Shown: in pieces, positions 9,775-18,938 of the stretch
Position numbering within the stretch: position 1 is the stretch's first letter
How the letters are laid out: the number at the start of each line of letters is the position of its first letter
NCBI GenBank assembly: GCA_002454195.1
Contig: DKIJ01000017.1
Coordinates: forward strand, 1-41,433
Length of the DNA stretch: 41,433 bases
Origin: Flavobacterium sp. UBA6721
GTDB taxonomy: Bacteria; Bacteroidota; Bacteroidia; Flavobacteriales; Flavobacteriaceae
Direction of reading: 5' to 3'
Made by a program: the position numbers and the translations under genes
Notes under the pieces: model-generated
The model's database searches: none
What the model was told of the DNA's origin: nothing
What the model saw: the letters and a program-made list of their open reading frames with translations, nothing else

Positions 9775-12700
9775 TTATTTCTTCTTGTAATATTTTTTGT
9801 ATTTTGGATAAGTAACGGCACCAATTAATGCAATTGTTCCCATGGAATAATAAATCCAGTTTAATGAATGCGCTTCTCCACTAGCGTAAGAATGCAAACC
9901 TACTAAATGGAAGTTTACTCCGTAATAGGTAAATAAAATAGAAATAAAAGCAAACATACTCATCAAATTGAAAACCCATTTCCCTCTAAGAGAAGGTACA
10001 AAACGGGCGTGAATTACAAAAGCATACACCATAATACTGATTAAAGCCCAAGTTTCTTTTGGGTCCCAACCCCAATAACGTCCCCAGCTCTCATTAGCCC
10101 ATTGTCCACCCAAGAAGTTCCCAATGGTTAACATAATCAATCCAATAGTTAAAGCCATTTCGTTGATATAGGTGATTTCTTGAATGTTCAAATCCATTTT
10201 GATTTTATTCTTTTCGTTAGTAAAAAAGATCAATAACAACGAAACAAAACCAAGTATAAATCCTAATGCAAACGGGCCATAACTCGCTACAATCACGGCT
10301 ACGTGAATCATTAACCAATAGGAGTTCAATACTGGCTGTAGATTAGCAATTTCGGGGTCAATCCAGTTCATATAAGCTGCCATCAAAATCATCGCTGTAA
10401 CGAAGGCTGATGAAGCCACGGTTAATTTAGATTTTATGTCGAAAGCCAAACCAAAGAACATCGTGGCCCAGGAAACATAAACAATCGACTCATAAGCATT
10501 ACTCCAAGGAGCGTGACCCGAAATGTACCAGCGCGCAATAAGTCCAGCCGTATGTAAGGCAAATAATAATCCGATGATGATGTGCATTCCGTTTACCAAA
10601 TAATTCAATACTTTGCCCTCTTTGAATATTTTTAAAATGGTAAACAATAACATTAAGATGGCTGCTGTTAAATACCAATAGGGTAATTTTTGGAAAACAT
10701 CATATTTATTATATAAAATTTCCATGTCTACCTTTTGGTCTGTTGGCATTACTTTAGAGCCAAATTTCTTTTGGAAACCGTGAATGCTTTCTAATAGTTC
10801 ATCGGCATTTTTATAATCACCAGAGGTAGCAGCATTCGTCAATGAACCAAAATATAAGGGGAGTACACTTTTAGTATAAGTAGAATCCATGCCTTTTAAA
10901 CCTGATTTTTCTACTTCGTTCAGTGAAATCCATTTGTTGTTTGGATCGTTCGGAATTGGGAAAATCTTCAAAATAGTTCCACTTAATGCCGATTCCATCA
11001 AATTCACTTTTTTATCCGTTTCAACGAAATCTTTTTCAAATTGATTTGGATTAGCAGCCTGATATGCGGCTTCTAAATAAGGTGATAATTTATAATTTCC
11101 TTCTCCGTCAAAAAAGGCAATAAAAGGCGCATATTTGGCTTTAGAATCAATCCCAATGATTTTACGGATACTGTCATTTCCGCTTTTAATATAAATCAAG
11201 GGAACCTCAATCCAAAGTTGGGCATATTGTGACATCGATAAGAATACTTGGTCCGAATTCAAACCTTTGTATTCGTTAGCATGGCTTACTTTTCGTAACA
11301 ATTCTGACGAGAAAGTATTAATAGGTTTCATTCTTCCACCCGCATCTTGAATAATCAATCTACCAAAACTAGCTGCATGTTTTTCGGAAACTTTGTATTT
11401 AGTAATCAAAGAATCTAATTGCTTTTCGGTAGGAGCTACTCTTGCGGGCATTTTTCCCGTTTTTGTAGATTCTGTAGTATGCGTGTGATTATGATTATGC
11501 GCTTGTTCTGTAGGTTCATGATTGTGGTCGTGACCTTCATGGTCATGGTCGTGTTTCTGCGTTTGTGCAAAACCATTTAAGCTTAACAATAAAAGTAAAA
11601 AGGGAATCAATTTTTCTTTTTTCTCTTTTACTACGTCTAATTTGCGTTTTAAATCAGCAAAACGGGAATGTTTGGTAAACATGATAGCCATTAGCGAAAA
11701 GAATAAAATAAAATAACCAGCGTACGTAATGTAAGTTCCCCAAAAATCGTGGTTTACGGAAAGAACGGTTCCTTTTTCATCAGGATCAAAAGAAGATTGG
11801 AAAAAACGATAGCCTTTATGGTCTAAAACATGGTTCATATAAATACGGGCGTCAAATGGCTTTTCAGCCGAATCCTGAACCGTTACCTGACTTTCAAAAG
11901 AAGAATAACTTTTTTCTGTTCCAGGGTATTTTTGAGCAATGAAATCATTCAATTTGATTTTGAAAGGCAAAATGTACGCTTTACTTCCGAAAAATAGCGA
12001 ATATTCGATGTTGCCAATTTTCACTGTTTTAGGTTCGCCTGTTTTTCCTTTTGAACCTAGTAGTGTTACTTCTTTTTGCTGTCCTTCGGCATTTACGGTA
12101 ACTACCAGCGCATCTTCGTGGTTTTTAGCTTTAAAATCATTATTCGATTCATAATCAATTACTCCTCTAGTGGCAGGATCAGGAAAAACAATTCGAATAT
12201 CGCCAATGCTGTATAACGAACGCATCATCAAAGGTTGTATTTTGTCTTTGCTTACACTTCCTTGTAGCTTATCAGCCATGCGCATAAAGTTTCCTTCAAA
12301 TGGAGTTTGAATAGTATAGTCTTTTCCATCAAAATTAATATTGATAGCACCATCTGTAGGCTTATTTAAAGCAAAAAGTACATTGTGAATGTTTTGTACT
12401 TCGCCTTCTTTTAAGAAATGCTCTTCACGCCCACCAGAACCGGCTTCGACTAATTTCATGTACAAAGTACCATTAGCATCAGGCTTAATATATTCCTTAG
12501 CGCCCATGATGAAATTTTTGTAATTCACTTCAAAAGGGGTATCGGCAAATTGTCCAGAAACCGAAAAATTATTATTGGTTACAGGCGAAAGTAGAATTGG
12601 TTTTTCATAAACACGACGTTTCATTTCGCCCTTGTATTCACCATCTACAAAAATGGTTAGAAAGGTCTTATCCGAATAAAATTGACTTTCTGTAGCGCCT

Positions 12701-13026
12701 TCGCGAATAGGCATCACCCCTTCAAAACTGATGTAACGCGTGATGAAAGCTCCTAAAAGAATCAAAATAAAAGCCAAATGGAGTAGAAGAGTAGCCCATT
12801 TTTCTTTTTTTAGTAATTGGTAACGCTTAATATTCCCTATGAAGTTAATCATAAAAAACACCATAATTCCCTCGAACCACCAAGTGTTATATATCCAAAT
12901 ACGGGCGGTATCGGTGTTGTATTTACTTTCGATGAAAGTTCCGGTTGCCATTGCGATTGCAAATGCCAGAAATAGAAAAGCCATTAAGCGGGTAGAAAAT
13001 AAAAAAGCGACTATTTTTTTATCCAT
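9775..13026 (-). CDS. ccsBA: fused CcsB-CcsA cytochrome c biogenesis protein
   Basis: A large (1,083-residue) System II cytochrome c synthase that exports haem and attaches it to apocytochromes. The N-terminal third is CcsB/ResB-like, with membrane spans and a big periplasmic domain. The C-terminal third is CcsA-like, with the haem-handling tryptophan-rich motif WGRYWGWDPKETW near residue 985 and several membrane spans. I chose the ATG at 13026 (MDKKIVAFLF); an in-frame TTG at 13071 would overlap a -7 box (TACTTTTG on the minus strand, 13059-13066). Between the halves lies an odd join: LIPFLLLLLSLNGFAQ, resembling a signal peptide, then a stretch with ten histidines at about residues 488-512. 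Its role is unknown; metal or haem binding is possible. Confidence 0.9.
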   Translation of the reverse strand: MDKKIVAFLFSTRLMAFLFLAFAIAMATGTFIESKYNTDTARIWIYNTWWFEGIMVFFMINFIGNIKRYQLLKKEKWATLLLHLAFILILLGAFITRYISFEGVMPIREGATESQFYSDKTFLTIFVDGEYKGEMKRRVYEKPILLSPVTNNNFSVSGQFADTPFEVNYKNFIMGAKEYIKPDANGTLYMKLVEAGSGGREEHFLKEGEVQNIHNVLFALNKPTDGAININFDGKDYTIQTPFEGNFMRMADKLQGSVSKDKIQPLMMRSLYSIGDIRIVFPDPATRGVIDYESNNDFKAKNHEDALVVTVNAEGQQKEVTLLGSKGKTGEPKTVKIGNIEYSLFFGSKAYILPFKIKLNDFIAQKYPGTEKSYSSFESQVTVQDSAEKPFDARIYMNHVLDHKGYRFFQSSFDPDEKGTVLSVNHDFWGTYITYAGYFILFFSLMAIMFTKHSRFADLKRKLDVVKEKKEKLIPFLLLLLSLNGFAQTQKHDHDHEGHDHNHEPTEQAHNHNHTHTTESTKTGKMPARVAPTEKQLDSLITKYKVSEKHAASFGRLIIQDAGGRMKPINTFSSELLRKVSHANEYKGLNSDQVFLSMSQYAQLWIEVPLIYIKSGNDSIRKIIGIDSKAKYAPFIAFFDGEGNYKLSPYLEAAYQAANPNQFEKDFVETDKKVNLMESALSGTILKIFPIPNDPNNKWISLNEVEKSGLKGMDSTYTKSVLPLYFGSLTNAATSGDYKNADELLESIHGFQKKFGSKVMPTDQKVDMEILYNKYDVFQKLPYWYLTAAILMLLFTILKIFKEGKVLNYLVNGMHIIIGLLFALHTAGLIARWYISGHAPWSNAYESIVYVSWATMFFGLAFDIKSKLTVASSAFVTAMILMAAYMNWIDPEIANLQPVLNSYWLMIHVAVIVASYGPFALGFILGFVSLLLIFFTNEKNKIKMDLNIQEITYINEMALTIGLIMLTIGNFLGGQWANESWGRYWGWDPKETWALISIMVYAFVIHARFVPSLRGKWVFNLMSMFAFISILFTYYGVNFHLVGLHSYASGEAHSLNWIYYSMGTIALIGAVTYPKYKKYYKKK

Positions 13027-13335
13027 TTGTAAAGGGATTACATTTTTAAAAAGTGCCACAAAAGTACTCAAAAATGTTCAGTTCTTAAGAGACTCAGTTG
13101 TTAATTTAATCCAAAATTAAGGAATGGAAAAATGTTTTATGAATTGTTTTTTTGTCTTTTTTATTTGTGATTTTTCGATAAAAAAATATTTAGAAAAAAA
13201 GTAAAATAATTTGCTCTGAATTTTAAATTAACAATTTCTTGGATCTGATATGCTCGAAGTATAACGGAGAGATAAAGGTGAGAGCAGGAGGGAAGTTGTT
13301 ATGGAAACGAAGAAGTAATGCTCCAGAAAAACAAT
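13027..13335. other. AT-rich gap between ccsBA and the pentapeptide gene
   Basis: About 310 bp without a plausible ORF or RNA gene. The only signal I see is the minus-strand -7 box for ccsBA at 13059-13066. Confidence 0.5.
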
Positions 13336-13905
13336 TTACTCCACAATAATTCCGTGCTTATAAAGCAGACCTTTTAATCCTTCGAGAGCGAATTTTGCTT
13401 TTTTCAATTGCGTTTTGGTAGGGTCGATGGTGTAGTTGTAGCTGGTGCTGAAATCGACTTTATTAGCGATGGCTTTTTCAAATTCGGAGCGGTACAAATC
13501 GCAGTTGTAGAATTGGGCTCCAGTTAAGTTGGTAGCCATAAAATCGACCGCAATTAGGCTGGAATTATTAAAAGTAATGCCTTTGAGTTTTAAGGCGTAA
13601 AATTTAGAAAAATCTAATACGCAGTGATTAAAGTGCATTTCGAAAATGAGTTTGTCACTCATAGCAAAATTGACTTCCTTGATTTGGCAATGGTTAAAAT
13701 GTACGGTTCTAAAAGCCGTATGATTGATTTTTGCATTATCAAAAATACAGTTGTTGAACTCGCAATGAATAAAAATAACGCCTTTAAAATTGCATTCAGA
13801 AAAATTGCAATTTGTAAACGTACAGGATTCAAATTCTTTTAGGTTGAGACTTTCCAGACCGTAGAGGATGTTGTTGTAATGTTGGTCGAAGAAATACTCG
13901 GGCAT
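13336..13905 (-). CDS. pentapeptide-repeat protein
   Basis: A 189-residue cytosolic protein built almost wholly from pentapeptide repeats of the A(D/N)LXX type, which form a right-handed quadrilateral beta-helix. Repeat character is clear in FESCTFTNCNFSECNFKG (about residues 25-42) and continues to about residue 155 through FNNCIFDNAKINHTAF and LTGAQFYNCDLYRSEF. The family includes DNA-mimicking gyrase protectors such as Qnr and MfpA, but most members have no known role and nothing here singles out gyrase. There is no signal peptide. It lies downstream of prfB on the same strand, separated by a repeat-rich spacer with a hairpin, so it may be transcribed separately. Confidence 0.85.
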   Translation of the reverse strand: MPEYFFDQHYNNILYGLESLNLKEFESCTFTNCNFSECNFKGVIFIHCEFNNCIFDNAKINHTAFRTVHFNHCQIKEVNFAMSDKLIFEMHFNHCVLDFSKFYALKLKGITFNNSSLIAVDFMATNLTGAQFYNCDLYRSEFEKAIANKVDFSTSYNYTIDPTKTQLKKAKFALEGLKGLLYKHGIIVE

Positions 13906-13912
13906 TTTTTTA

Positions 13913-14038
13913 AGTTAGAGGTTAGAGGTTAGAAGTTATGAATTGTGTGTTGTGAGTTATGGGTGAGACGTTAGAAAAAAAGAGAAGAGAAAATAGAAAA
14001 CAGAAGGCAGATTTCTGAAATCTTCAATCTGCCTTCTG
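13913..14038. repeat. heptad repeat plus 13-bp hairpin in the prfB/pentapeptide spacer
   Basis: Three heptads (AGTTAGA, GGTTAGA, GGTTAGA) occupy 13913-13933. Further along, CAGAAGGCAGATT (14001-14013) pairs perfectly with AATCTGCCTTCTG (14026-14038) around a 12-nt loop containing TTCTGAAATCT. That same TTCTGAAATCT word follows the heptads at about 991. The hairpin may terminate prfB transcription, although no long T run follows it. Confidence 0.75.
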
Positions 14039-14077
14039 CTTTCTAAAATCTGCTTTCTGATCACTGATCACTAAAAA

Positions 14078-15176
14078 CTACTCTTCTTCCTTCTGTCCCA
14101 TCATCATCAGATAGGCTTTTAGGAATTCGTCAATTTCGCCATTCATCACGCTGTCGACATTGCTGGTTTCATAACCGGTGCGAACGTCTTTGACTAATTT
14201 ATAAGGTTGCATCACGTAATTTCGGATTTGAGAACCCCATTCGATTTTCATTTTTCCGGCTTCGATATCGGCACGTTGCGCTTGTTTCTTTTTCAATTCG
14301 ATTTCGTACAACTGCGAACGAAGCATTTGCATCGCACGTTGTCTGTTGTCCTGTTGCGAACGGGTTTCCGAACACTGAATCTGGATTCCTGTTGGTTTGT
14401 GGTACAATTGTACTTTAGTCTCTACCTTGTTTACGTTTTGTCCTCCAGCACCACTTGAGCGTGAAGTAGTAATTTCGATATCGGCAGGATTAATGTCGAT
14501 TTCGATACTATCATCCACCAAAGGATAAACATAAACGGAAGCAAAAGAAGTGTGTCGTTTGGCATTACTATCAAAAGGAGAAATACGCACCAAACGATGT
14601 ACCCCATTTTCACCTTTTAGGTAACCAAAAGAGTAATCGCCTTCAAATTCCAGAGTCACGGTTTTAATTCCTGCCACATCACCATCCTGATAATTCAGTT
14701 CTTTGATTTTGAAACCGTATTTTTCGCCCCACATCATGTACATACGCATTAACATCGAAGCCCAGTCGCAACTTTCGGTTCCTCCAGCTCCGGCTGTAAT
14801 TTGTAAAACAGCACTTAAACTGTCTCCTTCATCCGAAAGCATGTTTTTGAATTCGATGCTTTCAATATGTTTTTCGGTAAGCGCGTATTGTTCGTCAAGT
14901 TCTTCAGCGGAAAGTTCGCCTTCTTTGTAAAATTCGTAAGCTAGCTGTAATTCGTCGTTAAGAGCAACGGCTTTGTCGTAGTCTTCAATCCATTTTTTTT
15001 TGTTTCGAAGGTTCTTTACAATAAGTTCGGCTTCCTTAGCGTTGTTCCAAAAATCTGGAGCAAAGGTTTTCTCTTCTTCGTTAGCAATTTCGATAAGTTT
15101 AGCATCAACGTCAAAGATACCTCCTCAACGCACCAAGGCGTTCTACAATACCTTTAATTTGTTCGGTAGTTGTCAT
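14078..15176 (-). CDS. prfB: peptide chain release factor 2, with programmed +1 frameshift
   Basis: RF2 recognises UGA and UAA stop codons and triggers peptide release. The gene starts at the ATG at 15176 and runs 21 codons to an in-frame TGA at 15113-15111. The stop context is AGGAGGTATCTTTGAC: an internal Shine-Dalgarno AGGAGG, the slippery CTT, then TGA-C. This is the classic RF2 autoregulatory site, where ribosomes slip +1 on CTT when RF2 is scarce. After the shift, reading continues GAC GTT GAT to the stop at 14078, giving 365 residues, the usual RF2 length. The codon-recognition motif SPF ([12 protein letters not shown]) and the catalytic GGQ ([10 protein letters not shown]) are both present. 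An annotation starting at 14842 would miss the N-terminal third. Confidence 0.96.
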
Positions 15177-15205
15177 AAATTATGTAATTTTGTGGCACAA
15201 AAATA
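15158..15205. promoter_or_regulatory. divergent promoters for prfB and the threonine aldolase
   Basis: Plus strand: TTTG (15158-15161), 23 nt, then TAATTTTG (15185-15192), 65 bp upstream of the aldolase start. Minus strand: TATTTTTG read from 15205 to 15198, 22 bp upstream of the prfB ATG, with a weaker TTG about 24 nt further out. Both -7 boxes fit TAnnTTTG. Confidence 0.6.
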
Positions 15206-15257
15206 GTAAAAAATAAGTAGGACTGAAGCCAATTAAGTCTTTATAAAAAATATAATA

Positions 15258-16277
15258 ATGCAAATAAATTTAGTAAGTGATACCGTAACAAAACCGTCCT
15301 ACGAAATGTTACAATATATGTTCAATGCCGATGTGGGTGACGATGTGTACAAGGAAGATCCCACAGTAAATGAACTTGAAGACCGGGTAGCCGCTATTTT
15401 TGGAATGGAAGCCGGCTTGTTTTTTCCATCAGGAACGATGGCGAATCAAACGGCTATTAAATTACATACCCAACCTGGTGATCAGTTGATTGCTGATAAA
15501 TTTGCTTATATTTTTCATTTTGAAGCAGGAGGAGTTTCTTTTAATAGTGGCGTTTCTTGTCGATTGATAGAAGGTAAGAGAGGAATGATTACTGCGGAGC
15601 AAGTTTCAGCGCAAATTAATGATCCGGATTTTTTCCATAGCCCAAAAACTTCATTGGTTTGTTTGGAGAATACAACCAATTTAGGAGGAGGAGCCTGTTA
15701 TGAAATGGAAGAATTGGAAAAGATAAAGGAGGTTTGCGATGAGCATGGCTTAAAATTACATCTAGATGGAGCACGCATTTGGAATGCTTTGGTTGCTAAG
15801 AGACAAAATCCAAAAGATTTCGGAAAATTATTTGATACCATTTCGGTTTGTTTTTCAAAAGGATTAGGTGCTCCAGTTGGTTCCGTTTTATTAGGGGATA
15901 AAGAAACGATTAAGCGCGCATTGCGAATCAGAAAGGTTTTAGGCGGAGCTATGCGACAATCTGGTTATTTAGCAGCTGGAGCATTGTACGCCTTAGAAAA
16001 TAACATCAAATTATTAACAGAGGATCACAGACGCGCCAAAGAATTAGCCAATGTATTGAAGAAAAAAGAATGGGTTGCGGCTGTTGAGCCAGTGGAAACG
16101 AATATCTTGATTTTTTCCTTGATTCCAGAATATAGTGATTCCGTTTTTATCGAAAAATTGAAACAGAAAAACATCTCTATTAATGCTATCGGAAATCGAA
16201 AGTTACGTATGGTAACACACTTGGATTATCGAGAAGTAATGCATACCTACGTATTAGAGACTTTAGCGAAAATGTAG
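15258..16277 (+). CDS. threonine-aldolase family PLP enzyme
   Basis: A 339-residue fold-type I PLP enzyme of the low-specificity L-threonine aldolase family, which splits L-threonine or allo-threonine into glycine and acetaldehyde. The N-terminus has the family signature SDTVTKPS and GDDVYKEDPTVNELE; FFPSGTMANQ lies in the cofactor phosphate region; LHLDGARIWNA gives the cofactor-contacting Asp (D170); the Schiff-base lysine is K201 in FSKGLGAPVGS. Length and motif order are complete and no signal peptide is present. It is transcribed divergently from prfB with its own promoter and converges with ybaB. Exact stereospecificity cannot be told from sequence. Confidence 0.9.
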   Translation: MQINLVSDTVTKPSYEMLQYMFNADVGDDVYKEDPTVNELEDRVAAIFGMEAGLFFPSGTMANQTAIKLHTQPGDQLIADKFAYIFHFEAGGVSFNSGVSCRLIEGKRGMITAEQVSAQINDPDFFHSPKTSLVCLENTTNLGGGACYEMEELEKIKEVCDEHGLKLHLDGARIWNALVAKRQNPKDFGKLFDTISVCFSKGLGAPVGSVLLGDKETIKRALRIRKVLGGAMRQSGYLAAGALYALENNIKLLTEDHRRAKELANVLKKKEWVAAVEPVETNILIFSLIPEYSDSVFIEKLKQKNISINAIGNRKLRMVTHLDYREVMHTYVLETLAKM

Positions 16278-16282
16278 ATTGA

Positions 16283-16342
16283 AGTTAGAGGTTAGAGTTT
16301 AGAATGAGGAAGTATGCACTTCTAATTTCTAACCTCTAATTT
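16283..16342. repeat. inverted heptad repeat between convergent genes
   Basis: AGTTAGA, GGTTAGA and GTTTAGA (16283-16303) are mirrored at about 16320-16342 by TTCTAAT, TTCTAAC and CTCTAAT, so the spacer between the aldolase and ybaB stops can fold into an imperfect hairpin. It uses the same unit as the other heptad loci and may act as a bidirectional terminator. Confidence 0.7.
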
Positions 16343-16343
16343 C

Positions 16344-16664
16344 TTATTTAAACAAATTGTCCATCCCCGGAATCATTGGCATATCCATTTTGGCAACAGC
16401 ATCTAGTTCGGCTTCATTCACTTTGGTTGCTTTTTCAATGGCTTTGTTCAAGACTAAAATCATATAGTCTTCTAGTTGCTCTTTATCTTCTAATAATTCA
16501 TCAGCAATTGAGATCGATTTAATTGTTCTGTTAGCTGTGATTGTTACTTTTAATAGTCCGTCAGTGCTTTGTTCGTCAACAAGAACGGTATCTAAACGTT
16601 TTTTAGTTGCTTCAATTTTGTTTTGGGTTTCTTTTAGTTTACCCATCATTCCCATTAAATCCAT
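16344..16664 (-). CDS. YbaB/EbfC nucleoid-associated protein
   Basis: A 106-residue member of the YbaB/EbfC family, small dimeric DNA-binding proteins shaped like tweezers that associate with the nucleoid. The pattern is typical: an N-terminal amphipathic helix ([18 protein letters not shown]), a central beta-sheet ([19 protein letters not shown]), a second helix ([16 protein letters not shown]) and a methionine-rich tail with MPMIPGM. In many bacteria it lies beside dnaX and recR, but here it stands alone, convergent with the aldolase. TATCTTTG on the minus strand (16714-16707) is a good -7 box 43 bp upstream. Confidence 0.88.
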   Translation of the reverse strand: MDLMGMMGKLKETQNKIEATKKRLDTVLVDEQSTDGLLKVTITANRTIKSISIADELLEDKEQLEDYMILVLNKAIEKATKVNEAELDAVAKMDMPMIPGMDNLFK

Positions 16665-16764
16665 TTTTGTTTTTTTTAAAATTAGTCTACGAAATTAGTA
16701 TTTTTACAAAGATAACAATGTTAAAATTGATGAAAAAGAGGTTCGTATTACTTACTGTTTCGCC

Positions 16765-16772
16765 TACTTTTG
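16765..16772 (+). promoter_or_regulatory. -7 promoter box for oligopeptidase B
   Basis: TACTTTTG matches TAnnTTTG and lies 35 bp upstream of the start codon; no clear -33 TTG was seen. The short leader contains a six-codon mini-ORF (ATG at 16790) whose TGA overlaps the peptidase ATG. Confidence 0.45.
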
Positions 16773-16806
16773 CATCAGCTATTATATAAATGTTGAGAAT
16801 TACTAA

Positions 16807-18867
16807 ATGATAGAAAAATTACAACCGCCTGTTGCTAAAATCATACCTACCGAATTAGAGAAATTTGGAGATCTTAGAATCGATAATTATTTTTGGTTAA
16901 ATGACCGCGAAAATCCTGAAGTCATTGAATACCTTAACCAAGAAAATGAGTATTATCAAAAAATGACTGCTCATACAAAGGATTTTCAAGCCAAATTATT
17001 TGAAGAAATGAAAGCCAGAATCAAGGAACAGGACGAATCAGTTCCTTATTTGTACAATGGCTATTATTATATTACCCGCTATGAAACGGGAAAAAATTAT
17101 CCAATTTATTCCCGAAAAAAAGGTAGTCTTTCGGCAGCCGAAGAAATTCTTTTTGACTGTAATGTTTTGGCAGAAGGACAATCCTACTTCAAGTTAGGAG
17201 CTATGAGTATTAGTCCGGATAATAAGTTGGCTCTTTTTAGCACAGATGTTATTGGGAGAAGAATTTATACGATTCAAGTCAAGAATTTAGAAACCAATGA
17301 GATTTTAGTAGATAAAATTGAAAAAGTTACCGGTTCGGCAGTTTGGGCTAACGACAATAAAACTATTTTTTACTCGAAACAAGATGAGGTTACTTTGCGC
17401 TCCGATTCTATTTTTAAACACAAACTTGGAACGAAACAAGAAGAGGATGTCTTAGTTTATTTTGAAAAAGACGACACTTTTAGCGTAGATATTGCCAAAT
17501 CAAAATCGCGTAAATATCTAGCTATCGAATCAGGAAGTACATTGACTACTGAATATCGTATTTTGAATGCAGATAATCCGGATGGGAAATTCAAGATTTT
17601 TCAAAAACGAAAAAGAGGTGTAGAATATAGCATCAATCATTATAAAGACAGTTTTTATATAGTAACGAATAAAGATAAGGCTGAAAATTTCAAATTAATG
17701 AAAACCCCTGAGGAGGCTACTTCTGTAGAAAATTGGGTAGAAATTATTGGACATCGTGAAGATGTTTTGCTAGAAGATATTGAAATTTTTTCCAATTATT
17801 TGGTACTTGAAGAAAGGACAGGAGGCTTAAATAAAATCCGAATAATGTCTTGGGATGGTAAGGAAGAGTATTATTTGCCTTTTGGCAGTGAAACCTATAC
17901 GGCTTATACTTCTACAAACGTTGATTTTGATACGGAAATTTTGCGTTATAGTTACCAGTCAATAGCAACGCCTTCTTCGATTATTGATTTTAATATGCGT
18001 ACCAAAGAAAAGGAGGTTAAAAAAGAACAAGAAGTTTTAGGTGGTACTTTTGATAAAAATAATTACATAGAAGAACGTGTTTGGGCTACTGCCAAAGACG
18101 GTACTAAAGTGCCTATTTCGATGGTTTACCGCAAAGAAATAGAGAAAAACGGAAATAATCCACTGTTGTTATATGCTTATGGATCTTATGGACATTCAAT
18201 GGATGCTTATTTTTCTTCTACACGCTTGTCATTGTTAGATAGAGGTTTTATTTATGCAATAGCGCATATTCGTGGTGGAGAAGATTTGGGAAGACAATGG
18301 TATGAAGATGGAAAATTACTTCATAAAAAAAATACATTTACGGATTTTATTGATTGTTCCAAGTATTTGATTGAATGTAACTATACTTCGCCAGCTCATT
18401 TATATGCCGAAGGAGGTTCGGCAGGTGGATTACTGATGGGGGTAATTATCAACGAAGCACCAGAGTTGTACAATGGAGTCATCGCTCAAGTGCCATTTGT
18501 AGATGTTATGACTACAATGCTTGACGAAAGTATACCATTGACAACTGGAGAATACGACGAATGGGGAAATCCAAATGTTAAAAAATATTATCAGTACATG
18601 AGATCGTATTCGCCTTACGATAATATAAAAAAACAAGCTTATCCAAATATGTATGTTTCAACTGGCTTGCATGATTCACAAGTACAGTATTGGGAACCAG
18701 CAAAATGGGTTGCTAAGCTAAGAATATTTAAAAATGACGATACTGTTTTGTTCTTGGATACGAACATGGATGCAGGTCATGGAGGGGCTTCAGGAAGGTT
18801 TGAAGCACTCAAAGAATTAGCAAAAGAATTTAGTTTTTTACTAGATTTGGAAAAAATTGAAAACTAA
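16807..18867 (+). CDS. ptrB: oligopeptidase B (S9A prolyl oligopeptidase family)
   Basis: A 686-residue serine peptidase that cuts short peptides after basic residues. The N-terminal half is the seven-bladed propeller that gates access; the C-terminal half is an alpha/beta-hydrolase with the triad S538 (EGGSAGGLLMG), D623 (LHDSQVQYWEP) and H658 (DAGHGGASG). The N-terminus (YFWLNDRENPEVIEYLNQEN) is typical of the S9A group. There is no signal peptide, so the protein is cytosolic. Length matches the family. I recognise it as oligopeptidase B rather than prolyl oligopeptidase from overall likeness and the short N-terminus; the substrate-specificity acids were not individually checked. Confidence 0.85.
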   Translation: MIEKLQPPVAKIIPTELEKFGDLRIDNYFWLNDRENPEVIEYLNQENEYYQKMTAHTKDFQAKLFEEMKARIKEQDESVPYLYNGYYYITRYETGKNYPIYSRKKGSLSAAEEILFDCNVLAEGQSYFKLGAMSISPDNKLALFSTDVIGRRIYTIQVKNLETNEILVDKIEKVTGSAVWANDNKTIFYSKQDEVTLRSDSIFKHKLGTKQEEDVLVYFEKDDTFSVDIAKSKSRKYLAIESGSTLTTEYRILNADNPDGKFKIFQKRKRGVEYSINHYKDSFYIVTNKDKAENFKLMKTPEEATSVENWVEIIGHREDVLLEDIEIFSNYLVLEERTGGLNKIRIMSWDGKEEYYLPFGSETYTAYTSTNVDFDTEILRYSYQSIATPSSIIDFNMRTKEKEVKKEQEVLGGTFDKNNYIEERVWATAKDGTKVPISMVYRKEIEKNGNNPLLLYAYGSYGHSMDAYFSSTRLSLLDRGFIYAIAHIRGGEDLGRQWYEDGKLLHKKNTFTDFIDCSKYLIECNYTSPAHLYAEGGSAGGLLMGVIINEAPELYNGVIAQVPFVDVMTTMLDESIPLTTGEYDEWGNPNVKKYYQYMRSYSPYDNIKKQAYPNMYVSTGLHDSQVQYWEPAKWVAKLRIFKNDDTVLFLDTNMDAGHGGASGRFEALKELAKEFSFLLDLEKIEN

Positions 18868-18890
18868 TTAGTTTTTTTTTGTTAAATTTG
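18857..18890 (+). promoter_or_regulatory. promoter for the cysteine-synthase-like gene
   Basis: TTG (18857-18859), 23 nt, TAAATTTG (18883-18890). It overlaps the end of ptrB and lies 48 bp upstream of the ATG at 18939, so this gene can be expressed separately. Confidence 0.55.
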
Positions 18891-18938
18891 CTGCGTATCC
18901 AGGTTAAATAAAACTTAATCTTGATTAACTATTTTTTT

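Noticed and set aside
13026..13071. TTG start for ccsBA at 13071
   Set aside because: It falls by the -7 box TACTTTTG; the ATG at 13026 begins the conserved MDKKI sequence.
14207..15206. Plus-strand ORFs opposite prfB
   Set aside because: They are antisense shadows of the RF2 reading frame with no start signals or recognisable domains.
16718..16789. 23-codon ORF (MLKLMKKRFVLLTVSPTFAS...) upstream of oligopeptidase B
   Set aside because: It contains the -7 promoter box and overlaps the ybaB promoter; the signal-peptide look is likely chance in AT-rich DNA.
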